Counted from the stretch's first letter, positions 42,063 through 50,095 are shown. The stretch: 64,000 nt of DNA from Rhodococcus sp. IEGM 1409 (GCF_030056735.1 NZ_JASHKN010000008.1:62001-126000); one strand, 5' to 3'. Numbers and translations are program-made. The notes: generated by a model from the sequence alone, not told the origin.

Positions 42063-43244
42063 ATGACGTACGAAGTGCTTCAACAGATCAACGCGATGGC
42101 CGACGACATCTTCGCCGAAGGCATCGAGGCCGAGCGGATCGGCCGGGTGGCCGACGACACCGCCAAGAAGATGAAGGCAATCGGTTCCATCCGCATGCTG
42201 CAACCCAAGGAACACGGCGGCATGGAGGCGCATCCTCGCGAATTCGCCGAGACCGTCATGCGCATGGCTTCGCTGAATCCTTCGGCCGGCTGGGTACACG
42301 GGATCGTCGGAGTTCACCCGTGGCAGCTTGCGTTCGCAGACCCCAAGGTGCAGCAGGAGATCTGGGGATCGGATCCCGATACCTGGATGGCCTCGCCGTA
42401 CATGCCCGGCGGAATGTGTATCCCGACCGACGGCGGCTACAAGTTCTCCGGTCGCTGGCAGTTCTCTTCCGGCACAGACCATTGCGACTGGGCATTTCTC
42501 GGCGCGATGGCCTGTGACAAGGACGGCAACATGGAGATGCCGCCGCGCATGCTCCATGTCATCATTCCGCGCACCGACTACGAGATCATCGAAGATTCGT
42601 GGGATGTCATGGGACTTCGCGGCACCGGCTCCAAAGACCTCGTGGTCAAGGATGCGTACGTCCCCGATTACCGCGTCATGGACTGCGACGAGGTCATCGA
42701 CGGCACGGCAGTGCGCAAGTACGGACGCACCGAGACGCTGTACCTGATGCCGTGGTCGAACATGTTCCCCCTCGGTATCACCGCCGCCACGATCGGCATC
42801 TGCGAGGGAATGCTCTTCCACGCCAACGAGTACCAGGCCGATCGCATCAACGCGCAAGGCACTGCGGTCAAGGACGATCCGTACACTTTGTTCGCCATCG
42901 GTCAGGCAACTGCCGACATCCGGGCAGCGCGCGACACTCTGCTCGCCAACGTCGACCGCATGTGGGATCGAGTGGACGCCGGCAAGGAAGTGACCTTCGA
43001 GCAGCGCGCCGAGGGACGTCAGACTCAGGTGCAGGCCGCCTGGCGCGCGATCAACGCGATCGATCAGGTCTACCCACGCTGCGGCGGCAACGCACTGCGG
43101 ATGGACAAGCCGCTCCAGCGATTCTGGCGCGATGCTCACGCCGGGCAACATCACGCAATTCACGTACCGGGCACCGTATTCCACGCCGCCTCACTGAGCC
43201 GCCTCGGCGCCGACCCGCAGGGTCCGCTGCGGGCGATGATCTGA
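42063..43244 (+). CDS. hsaA: Flavin-dependent 3-HSA monooxygenase oxygenase (HsaA family)
   Basis: 393 residues with the acyl-CoA-dehydrogenase-like fold of group D flavin monooxygenases: PKEHGGMEAHPREFAETVMR, LNPSAGWVHGIVGVHPWQLA, KFSGRWQFSSGTDHCDWAFL, DSWDVMGLRGTGSKDLVV and the helical C-terminus. HsaA hydroxylates the phenolic ring A of 3-HSA at C4 using reduced flavin from HsaB. Here hsaB is 2.9 kb downstream past two regulators. ATG 42063 follows AAGGAAC. The relation to HsaA is clear, but substrate could vary with the steroid. Confidence 0.87.
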   Translation: MTYEVLQQINAMADDIFAEGIEAERIGRVADDTAKKMKAIGSIRMLQPKEHGGMEAHPREFAETVMRMASLNPSAGWVHGIVGVHPWQLAFADPKVQQEIWGSDPDTWMASPYMPGGMCIPTDGGYKFSGRWQFSSGTDHCDWAFLGAMACDKDGNMEMPPRMLHVIIPRTDYEIIEDSWDVMGLRGTGSKDLVVKDAYVPDYRVMDCDEVIDGTAVRKYGRTETLYLMPWSNMFPLGITAATIGICEGMLFHANEYQADRINAQGTAVKDDPYTLFAIGQATADIRAARDTLLANVDRMWDRVDAGKEVTFEQRAEGRQTQVQAAWRAINAIDQVYPRCGGNALRMDKPLQRFWRDAHAGQHHAIHVPGTVFHAASLSRLGADPQGPLRAMI

Positions 43245-43283
43245 TCAGACTTCGACACAAGAAATCGACAGGAACAAGACACG

Positions 43284-44195
43284 ATGACACACACTGACAT
43301 CAAGGGACTTGGCTACGTCAAGATCTCGACCAACGACATGGCACGTTGGCGCACTTTCGCTTTCGACGTTCTCGGCTTCGCCAAGGGTAGTGGGCCGGAC
43401 GAGAATGCACTGTACCTGCGGCTCGACGAGCGCGCTGCGCGCATCGTCGTCGTCGAGGGTGAGCGCGACGAGATCGTCAACATCGGCTGGGAGGTCGCCG
43501 ATCACGCCGCACTGCGCCGCGTTCAGGAAGTGCTCGAGAAGAACGGCACCGAGGTGGAGCAGCTCTCGCTCGCCGATGCCGACGCTCGACGGGTCGAAGA
43601 GGTCATCGCCTTCACCGATCCCGGCGGAGCAGCCATCGAGGTCTTTCACGGAGCGATCCTCGATCACAGCCCGGTCGTGACGCCCTTCGGCGCTCGATTC
43701 GTCACCGGCTCACAGGGTCTCGGCCACGTTGTGCTCCCGGTGATGGACAGCGCTGCGAGCTTCGACTTCTACACCGAGGTGCTCGGCTTCTACCCGCGCG
43801 GCGCTTTCCGTCTGCCGGCCCCGCCCGAATTCGGGCCGCTGCGAATCCGTTTCATGGGCGTCAACGAGCGTCACCACAGCTTGGCCCTGTGCCCGGCACC
43901 GCACGGCGGCGCACCCGGCCTGATTCACATCATGGTCGAGGTGGACACCCTCGACGCTGTCGGCCAGGCACTCGACCGAGTGATGAAGGACGGGTTCTCC
44001 GTGTCGTCGACCCTGGGTCGTCACACCAACGACAAGATGATCTCCTTCTACGTCCGCGCTCCCGGCGGCTGGGACATCGAGTTCGGTACCGAAGGCGCGA
44101 AGGTGGATCAGGACTCGTACTCCTCCGAGGAAATCACCGCTGACAGCTACTGGGGCCACGACTGGTCCGGAAGCGAACCGCTGGCAGCTATGTAG
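43284..44195 (+). CDS. hsaC: Extradiol dioxygenase, HsaC/BphC type
   Basis: 303 residues, two vicinal-oxygen-chelate modules. Fe(II) ligands are His148 (GLGHVVLP), His215 (GLIHIMVEV) and Glu266 (GWDIEFGTE), with the family acid/base His197 (NERHHSL) and Tyr256. It cleaves the catecholic ring A product (3,4-DHSA type) next to the diol. HsaD, which hydrolyses the resulting product, is not in the window. The stop (TAG, 44193-44195) lies in a 21-bp tandem repeat and a strong terminator follows, ending this operon before the IclR gene. Confidence 0.92.
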   Translation: MTHTDIKGLGYVKISTNDMARWRTFAFDVLGFAKGSGPDENALYLRLDERAARIVVVEGERDEIVNIGWEVADHAALRRVQEVLEKNGTEVEQLSLADADARRVEEVIAFTDPGGAAIEVFHGAILDHSPVVTPFGARFVTGSQGLGHVVLPVMDSAASFDFYTEVLGFYPRGAFRLPAPPEFGPLRIRFMGVNERHHSLALCPAPHGGAPGLIHIMVEVDTLDAVGQALDRVMKDGFSVSSTLGRHTNDKMISFYVRAPGGWDIEFGTEGAKVDQDSYSSEEITADSYWGHDWSGSEPLAAM

Positions 44196-44252
44196 TACCT
44201 GCCGGCGGCGATGTAGTACCTGCCGGTGGCGATGTAGCACCTGCCGATAGGG
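44190..44252. repeat. Three tandem 21-bp repeats over the hsaC stop
   Basis: Units start at 44190, 44211 and 44232: ATGTAG(T/C)ACCTGCCG plus six bases. Each unit contains ATGTAG, so each copy would present an in-frame stop to hsaC; the real one is in unit 1. Confidence 0.9.
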
Positions 44253-44259
44253 GAACAGA

Positions 44260-44291
44260 GGGGGCTTGCGCGAGCATTCGCGCAAGCCCCC
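44260..44291 (+). terminator. Strong terminator of the ksh/hsa operon
   Basis: GGGGGCTTGCGCGA (44260-44273) pairs exactly with TCGCGCAAGCCCCC (44278-44291), loop GCAT, followed by CTTCCTCGTTT, 65 bp past the hsaC stop. Confidence 0.9.
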
Positions 44292-44363
44292 TTCCTCGTT
44301 TCCAAGGTGACGCGCCCGAAAACAGACCGGTGATCCACTTCACAAATAGGCAACTCTATGACA

Positions 44364-44394
44364 CTATTTCTAATTGAAATAGCCAGTTCACTGG
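44364..44394. promoter_or_regulatory. Two palindromes upstream of the IclR gene
   Basis: CTATTTC-N5-GAAATAG (44364-44382) has perfect 7-bp arms; CCAGT-TC-ACTGG (44383-44394) follows immediately. They lie 32 bp before the IclR start, the expected place for an autoregulatory operator. Confidence 0.65.
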
Positions 44395-44425
44395 TTGTGG
44401 AGCTCTAAGAGAAGTGAGGTACACG

Positions 44426-45208
44426 ATGACACTGCAGGCTGTGGATGCTTTAGGCGGCGATTCGGCCCCGACGGCAATTCTCGATCGCGTCTCGCTGGTT
44501 CTCGACGCCTTCGACGGTCCCGGCAGGTTGACGCTCGCTCAAGTTGTTCGGAGCACGGGCCTTCCCCGCTCGTCTGCCCACCGCATGCTCGAACGTCTGG
44601 TCTCGATGCGTTGGCTGCGTCGCGACGGCCGCGACTACGAACTCGGTATGCGCCTCGTCGAACTGGGATCGCTCGCAGTTCATCAGGACCGCCTCCACGC
44701 TGCAGCCATGCCGCTTCTCCACGAGCTCTACCGCGTCACCGGTTTCGTGGTTCACCTCGGCATCCTCGACGGGCCCGATGTGGTCTACATGGAGAAGATC
44801 GGCGGACGCCTCGCAGCCGCGGTGCCGACGCGTGTGGGTGGTCGACGCCGGGCCGAAACCACTGCAATCGGTCAGGCACTGCTCGCGTTCGGTTCGCCGA
44901 AGTCCTCGGGCTACGCACTGCCGCACCTCGCCAGAATCCGCGAATCCGGGGTCGCATTCGAAACCGGAAACGGCCTACCGGGATTCAGCTGTCTCGCGGC
45001 ACCGATCGGCCCTATCGGGCGCGCTGTTGCCGCGGTATCCATCTGCGCGCCGTCGAAGGCTCTCCGCCTCGACCACGTCAGCGCAGCACCGGTTCGGATG
45101 GCAGCCGCTGCCATCTGGCGAGGCATCGACGGCGGATCGCTGAGCGTCACTCCGACATTGCAGCGTCGTCACCTGCTGCGCAACATGCCGACCGCAGCCG
45201 GGGCCTGA
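44426..45208 (+). CDS. IclR family transcriptional regulator
   Basis: 260 residues. The N-terminal winged helix (LAQVVRSTGLPRSSAHRMLERLVSMRWLRRD) is typical, and the effector domain shows VYMEKIGGR and FSCLAAPIGPIGRAVAAVSI, matching the IclR signature around the ligand pocket. ATG 44426 is preferred because GAGG (in GTGAGG) lies seven bases upstream. It sits between hsaC and a PadR gene, with its stop one base from the PadR stop. It probably controls the aromatic/steroid genes on one or both sides; the effector is unknown. Confidence 0.93.
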   Translation: MTLQAVDALGGDSAPTAILDRVSLVLDAFDGPGRLTLAQVVRSTGLPRSSAHRMLERLVSMRWLRRDGRDYELGMRLVELGSLAVHQDRLHAAAMPLLHELYRVTGFVVHLGILDGPDVVYMEKIGGRLAAAVPTRVGGRRRAETTAIGQALLAFGSPKSSGYALPHLARIRESGVAFETGNGLPGFSCLAAPIGPIGRAVAAVSICAPSKALRLDHVSAAPVRMAAAAIWRGIDGGSLSVTPTLQRRHLLRNMPTAAGA

Positions 45209-45209
45209 C

Positions 45210-45911
45210 TCAGATACTCGAGCCGTTACCGGTGAGCCCGGCCTGCTCGAGCGCCAACACGTACTCCTCGACGTTCTTCCATCTGCCAGGCGTCGAGGGC
45301 AACGGCGATCCCAGTCGATCGTGCTCGGCGACATTCGCGTACTCGGCGGACGCACGATCGATGTCTTCGAGAAGTTCGCGAGCAAGTTCGATCTCTGCTC
45401 GGAAGTAACGCTCCGACCAGCGCAACGTCATGACCGGGAACGACCAGGCCGGCTCGTTCTCGGCATGATCGGCGTGGAGTTTCGCACGTCGAATCTGCTC
45501 TTCGACGTTGGCGATGTGGGCTTCCACCAGGGCCTTCAGCCGCTCGGGCTCGTTGAGGTGTCCCATCCACAGACGCAGCATCACGCCGTGCTTGAGCACC
45601 GGAACTTCCACCGGCGCCTCGCGTGACCACGTCCGGACGGCGTCGGTTCCTGATTGGGTGATCGAGTAGAGGCGCTTTCCCCGTACCCCCGGCTCGGAGA
45701 CGACCCGGGACTCCACGAACCCGATGCTTTCGAGCTTCTTCAGCTCTGCGTAGACCTGACTGATGGACGGGCTCCAGTAGAAGAAGCCGACACTCCAGTC
45801 GGCCCACTTCTTCAGATCGTTTCCGGTCAGTTCCTCCCCGAACGTGAGCATTCCGAGCACTGCCCAGCTGGTAGCGGGAAGTCCTCGGGACACGTCATCA
45901 GGTTCGGACAT
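45210..45911 (-). CDS. PadR family transcriptional regulator
   Basis: 233 residues. The winged helix spans residues 10-90: SWAVLGMLTFGEELTGNDLKK, SPSISQVYAELKKLESIGFV and GKRLYSITQSGTDAV, with a C-terminal helical dimerisation domain (Vir_act_alpha_C type). It is divergent from hsaB with a palindrome between, and convergent on the IclR gene. The likely role is repression of hsaB and the genes after it, relieved by an aromatic intermediate; the ligand is inferred from the context only. Confidence 0.93.
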   Translation of the reverse strand: MSEPDDVSRGLPATSWAVLGMLTFGEELTGNDLKKWADWSVGFFYWSPSISQVYAELKKLESIGFVESRVVSEPGVRGKRLYSITQSGTDAVRTWSREAPVEVPVLKHGVMLRLWMGHLNEPERLKALVEAHIANVEEQIRRAKLHADHAENEPAWSFPVMTLRWSERYFRAEIELARELLEDIDRASAEYANVAEHDRLGSPLPSTPGRWKNVEEYVLALEQAGLTGNGSSI

Positions 45912-45925
45912 GCCCGAAGTCTAAC

Positions 45926-45939
45926 AATCACTGGTGATT
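45926..45939. promoter_or_regulatory. Palindrome AATCAC-TG-GTGATT between the PadR gene and hsaB
   Basis: Perfect 6-bp arms with a 2-bp centre, 15 bp upstream of the PadR start and about 200 bp before hsaB. Likely PadR operator by position. Confidence 0.6.
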
Positions 45940-46135
45940 TGCTGGTTCGTAGAATCCGAACGGACCGCTGAGCGGGATCAAATTTGTGTGAGACCCCTTC
46001 ACGTGGCACTCGGCGGTCCGATTCCGGGCAGAGACGGCATTACTGCCATTGAGTGGGACTGCCGCTGGATTACGGCCGCGACGCCACACATCGTTGCTTC
46101 TGAAGTTGTTTGCAGAGTTTGAACAAGGAGACGAC

Positions 46136-46636
46136 ATGTCCGTGGAAAACGCCGAGCCGCCAGTTCTGGACGGGCGCACACTTCGCAACGTGATGAGCAA
46201 TTTCTGCACCGGCGTCACCGTCATCACCGCTCACGACGGAGATTCACCGCTGGGCTTCACCTGCCAGTCCCTGGTCTCGGTATCGCTCGATCCCCCACTG
46301 CTCTCGTTCTGCCCGGCGAAGACGTCGACGAGTTGGCCGAAGCTTCGTGAATCCGGAACTCTCTGCATCAACGTTCTCGCCCACGATCAGCAGGACATGT
46401 GTTCCGCCTTCGCACGCGGAGGAACCGACAAGTTCCTCGGCATCGAGTGGGATGCCGCCGGCAACGGTGCTCCGGCGCTCAGCGGCGCGCTCGCCCGCAT
46501 CGAGGCGACGGTCGAGCAAGAGCACGACGCCGGTGATCACACGATCGTCGTCGCACGCATCACCGATCTGAACGTGCTGCGCCACGACGGTCCGCTTCTG
46601 TTCTACCGCGGTGGATTCGGACGCTTCGACGCCTGA
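46136..46636 (+). CDS. hsaB: Flavin reductase, HsaB type
   Basis: 166 residues with the split-barrel flavin reductase pattern: NFCTGVTVITAHDGDSPLGFTCQS, SLDPPLLSFCPAKTSTSW, CINVLAHDQQDMCSAFA and a C-terminal LLFYRGGFGRFD. HsaB reduces FMN or FAD with NADH for HsaA. ATG 46136 has AAGGAG five bases upstream. It is separated from hsaA by two regulator genes and faces the PadR gene, so it may be regulated separately from the kshA operon. Specificity for HsaA rather than another monooxygenase is inferred from proximity. Confidence 0.85.
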   Translation: MSVENAEPPVLDGRTLRNVMSNFCTGVTVITAHDGDSPLGFTCQSLVSVSLDPPLLSFCPAKTSTSWPKLRESGTLCINVLAHDQQDMCSAFARGGTDKFLGIEWDAAGNGAPALSGALARIEATVEQEHDAGDHTIVVARITDLNVLRHDGPLLFYRGGFGRFDA

Positions 46637-46750
46637 GTTTGTTGCGTCCGTCCCGCTGCGTGGGAGATTGCGGCGCCGAATCGAGACAGCACCGATAGCG
46701 TCCGAAGTAGTTGTCAGACCCTGAACTTCTCGACTGATCGGACTAACTCG

Positions 46751-47137
46751 ATGACCACTCTCGAACCAGACACCACGGCCGCGATCACGGCGACGGTTAT
46801 CACCTACCTCGACGCCGTGGCTCGCGGATCGTCAGCGGACATCGCCGCCCTCTACGCCGAGAACGCGACGCTCGAAGACCCGGTCGGCAGCGAACCCCGC
46901 GTCGGCAAGGCTGCGATCACCGAGTTCTACGGCGCTCTCGAGGGCGGTTCGCAAGAGACGGAACTGCTTACCCTGCGGGTGAGCGGATCCAGCGCGGCCT
47001 TCCACTTCCGCGTCGTCACGCCGGTGGGCGATCAGGTCTACGAGGTCGAACCCATCGACGTCATGACTTTCGATGCGGACGCAAAGATCACGAGCATGCG
47101 TGCCTTCTGGTCACCGGCCGATCTGATTGCACGCTGA
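46751..47137 (+). CDS. Delta5-3-ketosteroid isomerase-like protein (SnoaL/NTF2 fold)
   Basis: 128 residues, the length of bacterial ketosteroid isomerases. It aligns by eye with the Pseudomonas enzyme at the catalytic positions: Tyr in VITYLDAV, Asp in TLEDPVGSEP (general base) and Asp in PIDVMTFD (oxyanion partner), ending MRAFWSPADL like MQAYWSEVNL. It would move the Delta5 double bond of 3-ketosteroids to Delta4, an early step in nucleus degradation. ATG 46751 begins the family start. It is followed without gap by a small gene (TGATG overlap). Confidence 0.88.
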   Translation: MTTLEPDTTAAITATVITYLDAVARGSSADIAALYAENATLEDPVGSEPRVGKAAITEFYGALEGGSQETELLTLRVSGSSAAFHFRVVTPVGDQVYEVEPIDVMTFDADAKITSMRAFWSPADLIAR

Positions 47138-47382
47138 TGCTGCAGGTCAGTTGCCGCAACTGCGGAAATCGTGTCCTGGTCGAGAAGTACAGCGACGCGC
47201 ACACCAGCGTCCAATGGCTCGAAGAGTCGCAGGAAGTGTGCCCGGAGTTGGGGCGCGCGAACAGCCGTGCCAACGCTCAGCGAACGTGTGGCGCTCTACG
47301 TCAGACGATCAACGACCTTGCCGACGCCGGAGAGCTCGAGATGAGCCTTCGCAGTTACCCGGTGCCGGGCAAGCTGTCCTGA
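47137..47382 (+). CDS. Small CxxC-containing protein, unknown
   Basis: 81 residues starting at ATG 47137, whose A is the last base of the isomerase stop, so translation is coupled. A CxxC pair (SCRNCGNRVLV) occurs near the N-terminus, with two more cysteines (EVCPELG, RTCGAL), a pattern that could bind zinc or an iron-sulfur cluster. No family was recognised. Tight coupling to the ketosteroid isomerase suggests a role in steroid metabolism. The 3' end overlaps the flavodoxin gene by 28 bp on the other strand. Confidence 0.75.
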   Translation: MLQVSCRNCGNRVLVEKYSDAHTSVQWLEESQEVCPELGRANSRANAQRTCGALRQTINDLADAGELEMSLRSYPVPGKLS

Positions 47383-47840
47383 ACGCTTCCGCGTAGCACT
47401 TCGGCGAACGTGCGCGCCGAATCCAAGTCGTCGGCGTTCGGCCGCCCCTTCCGGATACCGCCGAACGGCTTGAACGGGAAATACGTATCCCACGCACGGG
47501 ACGAGAAGGCCGCGACCACATCGAAGCCTTTCTGCTCGAGCAACTGAACCAGCGGACGCGAGAAGCGATGAATCCCCTTGTCGGGAAAACCACTGGTGGC
47601 GAAGACAAATGCCTTGGATCGGCGTTCTTCGGGGAGCGCCCCGATGAACGAACGTAGGTCTTCGTGGTACGAGCGTAGGTAGATGCCGGAGCCGAAGCCC
47701 ACGAGGTCGTAGTCGGCGAGCTCCCCGGCGTCGATGTCGCCAGGTTCGACCACGCGAGCATCGAGAACTTCGCCGATGACGTCGGCGATCCGCCGAGTAT
47801 TGCCGTGGGAGACAGAGGTGCACACGATGATCGTCTTCAT
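47355..47840 (-). CDS. Flavodoxin-like protein
   Basis: 161 residues. The FMN phosphate loop TSVSHGNTRRIA (9-20) follows the first strand MKTIIVC, and the later segments YDLVGFGSGIYLRSYHEDLR and AFVFATSGFPDKG fit the isoalloxazine-binding loops. Flavodoxins carry single electrons between redox partners; a role for haem or oxygenase partners nearby is only a guess. ATG 47840 overlaps the stop of the small membrane-protein gene (ATGA). It converges on the CxxC gene. Confidence 0.88.
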   Translation of the reverse strand: MKTIIVCTSVSHGNTRRIADVIGEVLDARVVEPGDIDAGELADYDLVGFGSGIYLRSYHEDLRSFIGALPEERRSKAFVFATSGFPDKGIHRFSRPLVQLLEQKGFDVVAAFSSRAWDTYFPFKPFGGIRKGRPNADDLDSARTFAEVLRGSVQDSLPGTG

Positions 47841-48037
47841 CGACTTCTTTCTTTCGTCGTTGCGTCTCCGGCGCTCTCTTCGTTTGCGCGTACGTAGATC
47901 CAAGTGATGAATCCACCGCAGATTGCAAAGATCGCGGCGACAATCGAATACGCATCGAGGGGAAACCCAGTCCAGATCAAGCCTGCAACAAGGACCATCG
48001 CACCAACAGCCAGACCTGCCGATACTGCCTTGGACAT
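47837..48037 (-). CDS. Small two-span membrane protein
   Basis: 66 residues beginning MSKAVSAGLAVGAMVLVAG from ATG 48037. AGGAAGGG lies six bases upstream, which favours this ATG over the one at 48043. Two membrane spans are visible (AGLAVGAMVLVAGLIWTGF and YSIVAAIFAICGGFITWIYV) with a charged C-tail. The stop overlaps the flavodoxin start, so the two form an operon; it may anchor or recruit the flavodoxin to the membrane. No family was recognised. Confidence 0.75.
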   Translation of the reverse strand: MSKAVSAGLAVGAMVLVAGLIWTGFPLDAYSIVAAIFAICGGFITWIYVRANEESAGDATTKERSR

Positions 48038-48125
48038 ACTCATCCCTTCCTGGTTGTCATGAGACTTCTCGAGGATATGGGACGGAACACGATCGACAAA
48101 CCTCTCGTGAGGAAAAATACCCTTC

Positions 48126-48560
48126 ATGTCAGCACGATTGAAGGGGCGAAGACGTGCGGTGAATGCGCTGCTCGTCGAAGTCGCACGGTGGGCCGATGAA
48201 CATGACGGCGTCAAGGCTGTAGTGCTGGTCAGGTCGTACGCGCACGGCAAGGAACGTATGGCGAGTGATCTCGATCTGATGATCCTGGCCGAAAACCCGG
48301 AGGCACTCGCCAATGAAGGCTGGTTCGTGCAGATCCGTCCCGACGCGCATTTCGTCCGAGCAGCGAGCTGGGGTCCGGTCCGAGAGCGACGCTTCCGCCT
48401 GCGGTCCGGTCTTCTCGTCGAACTGAATTTCGCGACCGAAAGCTGGGCGGACGTTCCGCTCGACGGGGGCACGCGGCGCGTTCTCGAAGACGGCCACCGA
48501 GTTTTGTACGACACGGGGCCTCTTCGTGTAGCTGCGAGTGCTGTAAGAACTGATCGATGA
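48126..48560 (+). CDS. Nucleotidyltransferase-fold (MNT-type) domain protein
   Basis: 144 residues. The polymerase-beta-like core reads VKAVVLVRSYAHGKERMASDLDLMIL: the DxD metal motif (SDLDLM) is intact, but the GS of the usual GSxARG loop is replaced by RS. A third acidic position may be the Glu in LLVELNFAT. Such domains transfer nucleotides to small molecules or proteins, sometimes as toxin-antitoxin partners. It overlaps the kinase gene by four bases (ATGA) and is therefore coupled to it. The Gly-to-Arg change leaves activity uncertain. Confidence 0.78.
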   Translation: MSARLKGRRRAVNALLVEVARWADEHDGVKAVVLVRSYAHGKERMASDLDLMILAENPEALANEGWFVQIRPDAHFVRAASWGPVRERRFRLRSGLLVELNFATESWADVPLDGGTRRVLEDGHRVLYDTGPLRVAASAVRTDR

Positions 48561-49195
48561 GTACTGCGTCGGTCCTCGAAACCTTAGCCGCCGAAATATC
48601 GGCGTTGCGCGGCTCGCCTCTCGTCGCGATCGACGGCGTCGACGGGAGCGGGAAGACGACCTTCACGAAAAGCCTCGCGGCACAGCTGAATGCACGCCCC
48701 GTCATCGTGATTCACGTCGACGACTTCCTCAATCCGCCGGAGATTCGTCATCGCAGAGGTCGGCAATCCCCGCAAGGCTTTTGGCTCGACAGCTACGACT
48801 ACGACGCCCTCGAACGCCATGTTCTCGACCCACTGACGCCGGGAGGAAGCCGGGAGTACAGACAACGGCGGGACAGCGAGGCGGACCTGTACGCAGCCGA
48901 CGATGCGATCATCCTCGTCGAAGGACTCTTCCTACTCCGCGACGAACTTGCTTCCCGATGGGACTATTCGATCTTTCTCGATGTGCCCTTCGGGATCACC
49001 GCTCAGCGTATGAACCTTCGCGACGGAACAAATGCAGATCCGGATCATCCTTCGATGAACAGATATGTCGGCGGCCAGGGACTTTACTTCGCCGCTGCAA
49101 AACCCTGGACCCGAGCCGACTGCGTCATCGACAACTCGCACCCGAACGTGCCGGTCATGCTCTCGCCCGATCACGTTGGAGACCGCTTGCGATAG
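48557..49195 (+). CDS. Uridine kinase-like P-loop kinase (first copy)
   Basis: 212 residues. Walker A GVDGSGKTT (27-35) follows the first strand LVAIDG; the next strand holds the acid VIHVDDFLNPP, and AIILVEGLFLLRDEL is the uridine-kinase-like lid strand. It probably phosphorylates a nucleoside or other small alcohol with ATP. ATG 48557 overlaps the nucleotidyltransferase stop. The frame resembles the kinase encoded at 49442, which is in a similar two-gene arrangement on the other strand; the two are distant paralogues. Confidence 0.83.
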   Translation: MSTASVLETLAAEISALRGSPLVAIDGVDGSGKTTFTKSLAAQLNARPVIVIHVDDFLNPPEIRHRRGRQSPQGFWLDSYDYDALERHVLDPLTPGGSREYRQRRDSEADLYAADDAIILVEGLFLLRDELASRWDYSIFLDVPFGITAQRMNLRDGTNADPDHPSMNRYVGGQGLYFAAAKPWTRADCVIDNSHPNVPVMLSPDHVGDRLR

Positions 49196-49208
49196 CGGTA
49201 CGCACTCT

Positions 49209-49418
49209 GTGCCGAATCACGTTGCTGAACAGTACGTTTCTCGCTCACCCGGCAATCCGATTGCTGGACTGTATGCGGCGGGCGCCGTCAGTTCCACGTA
49301 CAGCGCGGCGAAGGGCGGTGGATTCCATATGGCCGATGCCTTCGCATTCGGCCGGGTTGCCGGCGCCCATGCTGCCGCGCGCGCCAATTCCGACGGCACA
49401 GGCCCTTTGTATCAATAA
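49209..49418 (+). pseudogene. C-terminal remnant of a FAD-dependent dehydrogenase (fumarate reductase/KstD-like)
   Basis: A 69-residue frame contains the FAD-clamping C-terminal motif of the fumarate reductase/ketosteroid dehydrogenase family: PIAGLYAAGAVSSTY followed by AAKGGGFHMADAFAFGRVAG. Everything N-terminal (the dinucleotide loop and catalytic core, some 400 residues) is missing; upstream sequence is the kinase gene. A stop follows within a 15-bp repeat array. The motif makes the origin clear, but the fragment cannot be functional alone. Confidence 0.78.
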
Positions 49419-49452
49419 CTACTGAATCAATAACTACTGAATCAATAACTAC
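49411..49452. repeat. 15-bp tandem repeat (2.8 copies) at converging 3' ends
   Basis: ATCAATAACTACTGA at 49411-49425 and 49426-49440, with 12 bases of a third copy to 49452. It contains the stop of the dehydrogenase remnant (49416-49418) and of the kinase gene on the other strand (49442-49444). Confidence 0.92.
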
Positions 49453-50095
49453 GCACGATCAGATGGCTCGTCAGTTGCGGTCGGTCGTCGCGCAAATGAA
49501 TTCGCTGGGCAGGATGAAAACGTGACTCGTAGCGGGACGCTATCGCCTCGGCGGTCCCGTAATAGCTCACATCGCGCGGGCGTACCTTCGCACGCCGCAA
49601 GGACTCGTCGAAGCTGGCTTCAACCCAGATTCGTAGGTCGAACTGATCTCGCATCAGTCCACGAAAAAGCAGCACTCCCTCGACGACCACGATGGCACGA
49701 TCGGGGACTCGGGACTTCGATACCACCGCTTCGTCTGTCTCCGGATCAGTCGAGACGTAGGAAATACCAGTGACTTCGGCCAACCGCAGCGGCACAAGTA
49801 CACGACGGCTGAGGTTCGAATAGTCGTACGCATCCTCGAGGTAGCCACGCACCGCGTCAGGATTGTTGTTTCGTATGGCTTTCGCAGTCGAGAACTCGTC
49901 GCCACGGATCGTGACGACGTCATGGCCCGAAGTCGAGATACCGTCAGCCAACTCATCTGCAATCGTCGATTTTCCGGACGCCTCGATTCCCGAGATCCCG
50001 ACAATCGTGCGTCCGACGCGATCTTCGTGGCACCGTACGACGTGCTCGATGAGAGAAATCGAATCATCGGCCCCGAAGGTTGTCTGTCGATTCAC
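49442..50095 (-). CDS. Uridine kinase-like P-loop kinase (second copy)
   Basis: 217 residues. Walker A GIEASGKST (36-44), the acidic strand TIRGDEFSTA and RAIVVVEGVLLFRGLM give the same layout as the kinase at 48557. It starts at GTG 50095, which overlaps the stop of the upstream small gene as GTGA; this coupling supports the codon. Its C-terminus (LIVRSY) ends in the 15-bp repeat. The substrate is unknown; nucleoside or pantothenate-like alcohols are typical for the fold. Confidence 0.83.
   Translation of the reverse strand: MNRQTTFGADDSISLIEHVVRCHEDRVGRTIVGISGIEASGKSTIADELADGISTSGHDVVTIRGDEFSTAKAIRNNNPDAVRGYLEDAYDYSNLSRRVLVPLRLAEVTGISYVSTDPETDEAVVSKSRVPDRAIVVVEGVLLFRGLMRDQFDLRIWVEASFDESLRRAKVRPRDVSYYGTAEAIASRYESRFHPAQRIHLRDDRPQLTSHLIVRSY

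Noticed and set aside
40773..43184. An 803-residue open frame on the - strand opposite kshA and hsaA
   Set aside because: The opposite strand encodes two complete enzymes with intact catalytic motifs; this frame shows none.
49411..49452. CRISPR-like repeat
   Set aside because: Units are 15 bp, directly abutting with no spacers, and contain stop codons.
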